From Citrus sinensis (taxonomy: Eukaryota > Streptophyta > Magnoliopsida > Sapindales > Rutaceae): a stretch of DNA of 64,000 bases. Positions 57,631-64,000 of the stretch are shown here, piece by piece; the stretch's first letter is position 1; each line of letters opens with the position of its first letter. Position numbers and translations under genes: made by a program. The notes below the pieces were generated by a model. The model saw only the letters and a program-made list of their open reading frames with translations. It ran no database searches and was not told the origin of the DNA. The stretch covers positions 6,510,001 through 6,574,000 of the forward strand of contig NC_068564.1 of assembly GCF_022201045.2 (NCBI RefSeq). The letters are read 5' to 3'.

Positions 57631-59660
57631 CTATCGGAGAGGAAGAACACTAACATCATCCAAAACAGGTCCACACATATGCCCATAATCATTCAACTTG
57701 GTGTGATAATTAGAACTGTAGAAAGTAATCCTTGTTCTGGATGTTAGAGCTTGGAATTTGAGACTTGCTTTCTTGGATCCTCCTTTTCCTACAGAATTAT
57801 AAGGAACTTTTATGGTTTTATCCGCAGCGAATGCTTCGACAACCATCGAGCCGTGGCAACCGTTCTTGGCGTCTCCAATGATGAATGTAAGCTCGTAAGA
57901 TTTGTGAGGAATTGTTCGGATGATTTGAGCAATGGCACTTTCTCTTCCTGCAACAAGCTCAATGGCTGAGAATCCCGAGGGAACAAAGAAGTGCTTCTTG
58001 TCAATGTATTTTACGGGCTTCAGGGATTCGATGATCCATCCTGGAAGTGGTGAGATTAGATCTTCTTGCTTTGGCGGGAGAAGGACACCAGTTGAATAGT
58101 TCTTGAATGTGTGAGGGCCAGTTTCAAAGCCTCCATTTTTGACTAGGTTACCTGCACATGAATATGGACAAAATTATTCTACTGTACATTAGTTTGATGT
58201 ATATACTAAAGGCAAATGCTATGTTACAATTAATGTAACATACACACTCAACAACAATCACACATAGGGGCTCCCCTCTATACTAAATTATATCAATATA
58301 TCACAAAAGAAAAAGTTATCAACATTATCTTTTTAAAAATTTAAACAATATTCTCATGTGTTTTAGATGTAGATTAATTTGAAAAAATCTATAATTCATA
58401 AATATCAACCTTTTTATCATACATCATCAATAATGAGAAAAAAAATGATCAAAATCCATCTTCAAGAATATATTCTTAGATTCAATACTGAGCTATACTT
58501 TGTGTTGAGTTATTTATAATATTGTGATCGTTTGTTATTGGATAAGAATAAATATGCAGTTAAGTCTTAACTATATACTATTATAAATACACATGACATA
58601 GAAGAATATTAAAAATTAGCACAACTCAAACTCAACATTAGATCCAAAATTTTCATTATTAAAATTTTTAACTTTTTATTTTTTTATTATTTATCCGTCA
58701 TGTTGAAGGAAAAAAATCTAATATTGATCAATAAAATATTCTAGATTAAATTAGTGAAGAGACGACAACGATTGAATGTTAAGCATTGCTTATGGATTTT
58801 GATGCATTTTAAAACATGAAGGAGGAAATGATATATTTTGACAAATAAAACAAGGGTTCTAATCATTTAAAAAATAATGCACACACGTTGCATGACCTTT
58901 TAAAATCTTAGGCGAGCTCAAATGAGGAGAATTTAATTGCAAAGAAATAAACTCACCTTTGGTATACTTAAGAGGCAAAATCTCTTTGATGGCAACGGCA
59001 TCCAAGAGAGGTCCACAAGTGGGATCCTCCTGAATACCAGGATTATGAAACGTCACCTTGACAACATCAGAAGTTGCGTTAAAAGCCCATGCATACGTGT
59101 CGCCTCCATTGCTGCTAAAAAGAGTCTGAACTGAGAGGTCACCCGACTGACCGGGAACCGAGACTCTAAGCACTTCGTCCTGGGCACAAGTCCTAGTGGT
59201 TCCAAACGTGAGGGAGTAGATTGAGCCCCGCTTCACCCTCACATTCTGAGAAATGGAAGCCTCATTGCCTAGCCTCACTGCATGAACACCGCGAGGGACG
59301 GCAAAATAGAATCCGCCGGGCTGCGGCCCGCCTGAGATGTACTCCACCAAGCCGCTGGTTTCCCACTTGGGCAGTGAGTACTTTCCGATTATCACTGTTT
59401 TGTTGAGGTTTGATTTCTTCGGTGAGAGTTCAAAGTTTCCATTTGGAAGAAGTGCTGCAGATAAAAATAAATGTTACTATTTAGTACAAATTAATGTGAC
59501 AAAATAATATTTATTAAATGAAAATATAAAATGATAAAAATCGGAGTGATTGCTTACTATCAAGCCACCGAGATGGACGAGTTGCTGGAATAGTAGCAGA
59601 GCCACCGTTGCCTAGTGATGAGAAAATGAGTGCAAAGCAAAGAGAGAGAAACCAAGCCAT
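57631..59660 (-). CDS. DUF642 cell-wall protein (BIIDXI/TEEBE family)
   Basis: Three exons on the minus strand: 59660-59558, 59454-58957 and 58151-57631, all GT-AG, giving 373 aa, the usual family length. The first ~23 residues (MAWFLSLCFALIFSSLG) form a signal peptide. Two tandem galactose-binding-like DUF642 modules follow. The first begins LLPNGNFELSP (about residue 36) and includes PTCGPLLDAVAI. The second begins NLVKNGGFETGP (about 204) and ends HMCGPVLDDVSVLPLR. These repeat signatures are family hallmarks. DUF642 proteins are secreted to the plant cell wall, and some modulate pectin methylesterase activity. Arabidopsis TEEBE (At2g41800) and its tandem neighbour At2g41810 sit beside PXC3, so this gene is probably their co-orthologue. 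Confidence 0.93.
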
Positions 59661-59698
59661 CTTTTCTATATTGATGAAGCAACTAGGATGAATACAGT

Positions 59699-59705
59699 AT
59701 TTATA
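59699..59705 (-). promoter_or_regulatory. Candidate TATA box of the DUF642 gene
   Basis: TATAAAT on the minus strand lies about 40 bases upstream of the start codon (59660). This would imply a very short leader. The position is plausible but tight, and a more distal start is possible. Confidence 0.45.
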
Positions 59706-60994
59706 GAATGAAAACGCTCAACGGGAGCATGTACGTGTATGATTTTTTTATATATTAAAGTGGGAGACAAAAAGAAAGGAAGAAAGAAGATAAGGAACCA
59801 CGTTATAGGGGCCACCAAATTAGCCGTGGGATGTGCCACTTGGTCTCCCCATTTCCCATAATTTCAATTAATTCTTGTTTTTCCACTCAAAAGTCTTGAT
59901 TCAAGTGTTGGAGGAGCCCCACATGAAGCTTCATTGGTTGCCGTGATTTGCTCCTATAGTCTTAGTTCTACAATTTTTCTAAGTACAAAACTTAATCAAG
60001 ACTCTGTTGTTACATATGAATCATACTTGTACGGACATGATAGTACTAATCATTCATTCTCATTATGAATCCAATAAGTACAAGTTCGTGCTAATGTTGA
60101 CTTCCATTGATAGGGCATGTGATATGCTCAATCTCATATAAAGTTTTGATTTTGAATGATGAAGGAAGTATTACATGATTTGTTGGATTTGGCGAAAATA
60201 TTTACATTTGAAATTGACGAGGAGACCAAGAAAGAGAGGTGCCATGCGTTGAATCCTGGAATTTAGATTATTATCCTTTTTTATAATACTTAAATGGTTT
60301 TATCTTAAGAGATTATTAATATTTATAATGATCAATTTATTTAAAGGAACATAAATCAATTTTATTATGCTACAACTTAAATTTTATTCTCATCTTAAGA
60401 TATATCTATCCCACTAAAACACACACACATGTTTATTTATTTATTTATAAATGAGACTGGATATATAAAATATAGAAATTTTCAAACTATTCAAGACTAA
60501 TTAACCTAGACATATAAATATTCTTAAAGCAAAAATTATTTATTTTCATCTAAGGGCTTTTATATTCTAGGATTTGATATTTCTAGTCTTGGGACCATAT
60601 CCTTGTCTAAGTGGTGGGACAATTTGTTGACAACATGAAAAAAACATAGTCAATTATTCAAACTATTCAGAATCCACTACATTTTAGTAATTTTTTAAAG
60701 GAAATTTTCTATTATTGACTTGACTAAAAAACGAATAATATAATTACTGTGTTCTTGTTATTATATAAACTCTCATTCAATTTTTCATGGGTTCTTATTA
60801 TTTATTTTATTAGTTTTTATAATTATGCTGAAATATCGAATTTAAGATAGTTTGTCTGGAAAACAAAACGACTTGATATGTATTTTCAAACATGGAATAA
60901 AAAATATTTTATAAATTTGTACATTAGACTTATTTAAATGCCCCCAAAGTCTTAGTCTGAGTAGTTTTCAAACTTTACTTGATTGGCCACCTAA
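59706..60994. other. Upstream region of the DUF642 gene
   Basis: Probable promoter and intergenic spacer. No other gene was recognised. Confidence 0.45.
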
Positions 60995-61795
60995 GTATTT
61001 GTTTGGTATAATTTATTTAATGGTCATAAATACTTATTTAATCCCATAAGTACTTTTTAAAATTTTTTATGGTGTTTGGTTATTTTTTTAGTAGAGTTTT
61101 TTTAGCTTAAATAAGCTAATTTACCTCTACTAGAAAAAACTCAAAATTTGAGGTTTTGGGAGTAGAGGTTAGAGAGCTTTTCCAAAAAATATGTAATATA
61201 AAAATATCCTTAAAATATTTCATTAATTAGATAATACCCTATTTTGTATAAAACCTGCCCAACGAAAATTGTTGCCGCCATATAAACATATTGCTGCCGC
61301 CACTTCACTTTCTCTCTCTCTCTCTTTTTAAATAGCCAGCAATTTAATTTTGCAAACCCTACACATACCCAACACTTGAGAGAGCAAACATAGTGATTTT
61401 TGGTGAGAAGCATGCCAGGTAATGCTTCCTGCTACTTTTTCATCTTTGTCTTTATCATATTATTCAATATGTGGTACTGTTTCATGTTTTTTTTTTTTAA
61501 ATCTGGTCTTAGTTTCATCTTTGTCCTTATTATATTATTCAAAACGTTTTCCATGTGAGTCATTGCATCCAAAGAAATTATAGAACAATGTCTTATTTTT
61601 TGTCACCACCTATAATATAATTTTAGTTATGATTTCTTTATAAACAATTAATTGATCATGCACTTGATATGTATTTAAAACTCATCACCAATTTATTATA
61701 ATATTCAATATGTTTATTGCCATTGTTTCATCTTTTTTTAGTATATTATTCAATATAATTCATGCCACACTTGCTACTCTTTTATCTTTCTTTTT

Positions 61796-62099
61796 AGGAA
61801 AATTATCCACTGTCCACCCGTTTTTTCACCGTTTTTCAAAAATACACAGATCCTTTTTTTTTTTTTTGCAGCGTTCCACCTGAAGTTAATATTTTTTTTC
61901 ATTGGTCCGCTCTCGTTATAACACCAGTAGAACTTTGTTGACATCATAAGGGTACAATTATCATTTCACAACGACACAATGGTGGAAATGTGCAAAACAA
62001 TATAACTTCAAGTGGAGTTCAGCAACAAAAAAAAATAAATTAAGAATTGCGTATTTTTGAAGAAATACGAAAAAACAGGTGGTCGGTGGATAATTTATC
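61796..62099. mobile_element. Palindromic MITE (same family as 22.3 kb), nested in the Harbinger element
   Basis: The left end GGAAAATTATCCACTGTCCA and right end GGTGGTCGGTGGATAATTTA are inverted counterparts. Inner pairs include CCACCTGAAGTTAAT against AACTTCAAGTGGAG. It shares the CTGTTTTTT / CAAAAATAC words with the 22301-22630 copy. Target duplication is not clear. Confidence 0.7.
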
Positions 62100-62154
62100 T
62101 TTTACATTTGAGGGTAAAAAAGTCATTTACACAATATTCCATTAGTTTTCTTAA

Positions 62155-62279
62155 CGGTCATCAAACGAAAGTGGAAAAGTGAAAAGAATGTAACTTCAGG
62201 TAGATTCCAGCAAAAAAAAAAAAAGAATTGTATATTTTTGAAGAAGTTAGAAAAAATGGGCGACAATGGATAATTTCCC
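62155..62279. mobile_element. Half-copy of the palindromic MITE
   Basis: Only a right arm is present: CTTAACGGTCATCAAACG, AACTTCAGGTAGATTCCAGC, then TATATTTTTGAAGAAG and GCGACAATGGATAATTT. It resembles the right arm of the 61.8-kb copy and of 22.3 kb. It probably arose by partial duplication or a deletion after nesting. Confidence 0.6.
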
Positions 62280-62460
62280 TTCTTTTTATTATATTATTCA
62301 TTATAAATTATTGGCACCATTTGCTACTATTTCATCTTTCTTTTTTATTGTATTATTCAATAATACAAGCCAATTATTATTTTACATTTGAAATTCATTT
62401 CATCTTTGTTTTATTTGTGTGTTATTTTTTAATAATATTATTAGATTTCCTTTGTCTAGA

Positions 62461-63389
62461 ATGACAACTACTACAGAAGACAAGAGAAAAAAATTAAAGG
62501 CATATTGGGATGATGTTACCAGCGATGCTTTTGTTAAGATCTGTGTGAATGAAACTTTGGTTGGGAATCGACTAAATGGTCACTTTAATAAGATTGGGTG
62601 GAAAAATCTTATTGCTAAGTTTCATTCAATGACCGGTAGAGATTATGAACAAAAACAATTGAAAAACAAGTGGGATATCCTAAAAAAAGGTTGGCAACTT
62701 TGGACAAACTTGTTGAGAAATGAAACTGGTTTAGGATGGGATCCTGTAAAACATCAATTACTGGTAGTGATGCATAGAGGGAGAGAAAATTAAAGGTGCA
62801 AATTTCTAATATTTTATTTTATTTTATAGTGTAATAAGAAATGATTTTGAGAGCAACTTAGACATACTTTTAACATATAATCCTTTTGCATTATTACAGG
62901 AGATACCTGAAGCAATTAAATTTCGTTCTAAAGTCTTGAGAAATGTTGACCAACTAGAAATTTTGTTCAAATATGTTGCTGTTGCAGGGGAAGGATCATG
63001 GGCGCCATCTATTGGTTTTGTACCAAATGATGGTAATGGTGGACCATTTAATGAATATGTTGGTGAAGATAATAATATGTATTTTCAAGAGGAGAATGTC
63101 AATATTGAACCAAATAATTTTGGTGGACTAGAGAATATTGAGACTGACATTAATACTCTTGTAACATCTACACATGATAATAGAAGGAAACAAAAATGGT
63201 GAAAATGGTTGTAGCATTGCAGAAGTAATGGAAGTGATACATAGTATGCCTGAAATTAAGATAAAAAGTGAGCTATATTTGAATGCCACTAAAATTTTTC
63301 TTAAGAAGGAGAATAGGGAGATGTTTGTTGCAATTAAGAATCGCAATGTTCAAATTGAGTGTTTGAAGTTCATGAAAGACTCTTCCTAG
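62461..63389 (+). pseudogene. Harbinger-associated Myb/SANT-like protein, broken
   Basis: The first frame (62461-62793) carries AYWDDVTSDAFVKICVNET, NGHFNKIGWKNLIAKF and QLKNKWDILKKGWQLW, a Myb/SANT-like DNA-binding domain typical of PIF/Harbinger partner genes. The match changes frame near 62753. It continues from about 62900 (KFRSKVLRNVDQLEILFKY) to 63202, then in another frame to 63389 (KKENREMFVAIKNR). Frameshifts and a premature stop make it non-functional. In intact elements this protein helps the transposase reach the nucleus and DNA. Confidence 0.82.
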
Positions 63390-63590
63390 TTTTATTTTAT
63401 GGCATGTTCTTATATTCAAGACTATTGTTTACTTTATCTTATTTTATCTATGCTCTTATATTAAGAATTTTATTTTGAACTAACTGGGTTATTTTTATTT
63501 TATTTGGTTTTGAGCTACGTTAGATTTATTTTTATTTTTTCTTTTCTTTTCAAATAATGATGATTTTTAATGTATATGTGTTTACAGATA

Positions 63591-64000
63591 TGGAAGTCTC
63601 ATAAAATGACAATGATAGTGAGCATAATACATTGATGAAAGTGATGCTGAGTACAAATTATTGCAAAAGGTACAAACTAGAGTTGCATTGTATGTCAATC
63701 ATTTTATTAAGTATAGTCTAAAGGAACCATGTAGAACATCCCATCATTTAGGTCATTCTTTTGTATTAGAGGTGCTAAATGGACATAAAGATAAATGTCA
63801 CCAACAATTTAGAATGGAAAAACATGTATTTATAAAATTATGTCAAGTTTTGAGTGAATCATATGGTCTTAAAAGAGGCAAGAGTATATTTATAATTGAG
63901 TCAGTAGCTATGTTTTTTATTACATTAGGTTATGCATTTAGGAATAGAATGGTTTAAGAAAGATTTCAATATTGAGGTGAAACTATATCGAAGTTGTTTG
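63591..64000 (+). pseudogene. Harbinger transposase, N-terminal part, broken and cut by the window end
   Basis: From about 63661 the frame reads VALYVNHFIKYSLKEPCRTS, then EVLNGHKDKCHQQFRMEKHV and ITLGYAFRNRMV, the N-terminal region of plant PIF/Harbinger nuclease-transposases. Two in-frame stops follow within the next conserved motif: a TAA directly after NRMV, and a TGA after ERFQY. The DDE catalytic residues would lie beyond the window. Confidence 0.85.

Larger units (their letters stand above)
60995..64000 (+). mobile_element. PIF/Harbinger element, decayed, running off the window
   Basis: Two element-type genes lie on the same strand: a Myb/SANT-like DNA-binding protein and the start of a Harbinger transposase. 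The left end is inferred near 60995, where TAA is followed by GTATTTGTTTGGTATAA, a PIF-like end. The right end is beyond the window. Palindromic MITEs are nested at 61.8-62.3 kb. Both genes are broken, so the copy is dead unless rescued in trans. Confidence 0.75.

Noticed and set aside
57751..58004. Open frames overlapping the last DUF642 exon in other frames
   Set aside because: The minus-strand exon 3 reads openly from 58151 to 57631 with strong DUF642 signatures; the others are shadows.
1..64000. CRISPR arrays, operons, rRNA or tRNA genes
   Set aside because: Nothing with regular spacer-repeat structure or recognisable RNA-gene sequence was seen, and the DNA is plant nuclear. A tRNAscan-SE run was not possible, so a single tRNA gene could have been missed.

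Overview
The window is nuclear DNA of a flowering plant, almost certainly a eudicot. It is AT-rich, its genes have GT-AG introns (two appear to be GC-AG), and the gene families are plant ones: a C2H2/AN1 stress-associated protein, an EFR3-of-plants ARM protein, NAC factors, an LRR receptor kinase and a DUF642 cell-wall protein. From memory, the protein style resembles Citrus or a close relative, but the species cannot be fixed from sequence alone.

Layout. 1-5.8 kb: a MULE-like MITE, then an AN1-C2H2 zinc-finger gene (SAP11-like, two exons, 289 aa). 5.8-16.5 kb: an 18-exon EFR3/SEMI-ROLLED LEAF 2-like gene (1039 aa by my splice model). 19.7-21.4 kb: a small gene for a 76-aa single-helix protein. 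22.3-30.1 kb: a NAC cluster with one minus-strand gene carrying three near-identical 138-bp repeats in its tail, one decayed NAC copy split by a solo LTR, and one plus-strand gene. 31.1-31.7 kb: a broken LINE. 33.3-36.1 kb: an LRR receptor pseudokinase (PXC3-like, 888 aa). 36.8-57.6 kb: no host gene seen, but many transposable elements, several with target-site duplications that can be read directly. These are a 976-bp hAT element, a 3.94-kb MULE with 118-bp TIRs, a LINE 3' end with poly-A, LTR and Tourist-like remnants, and microsatellites. 57.6-59.7 kb: a DUF642 gene (373 aa). 61-64 kb: a decayed PIF/Harbinger element with its Myb/SANT partner gene, cut by the window end.

The four large host genes (SAP11-like, EFR3-like, PXC3-like, DUF642) have, from my knowledge of Arabidopsis, counterparts that are consecutive at At2g41835, At2g41830, At2g41820 and At2g41810/41800. 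The window is therefore probably a conserved gene block expanded by a NAC cluster and by transposons. No operon-like or defence-island system is present. The most unusual items are the MULE that carries a GRF-type zinc-finger gene in antisense, the repeat-expanded NAC gene next to an LTR-disrupted sister copy, two GC-AG introns, and a palindromic MITE family with copies in the window.
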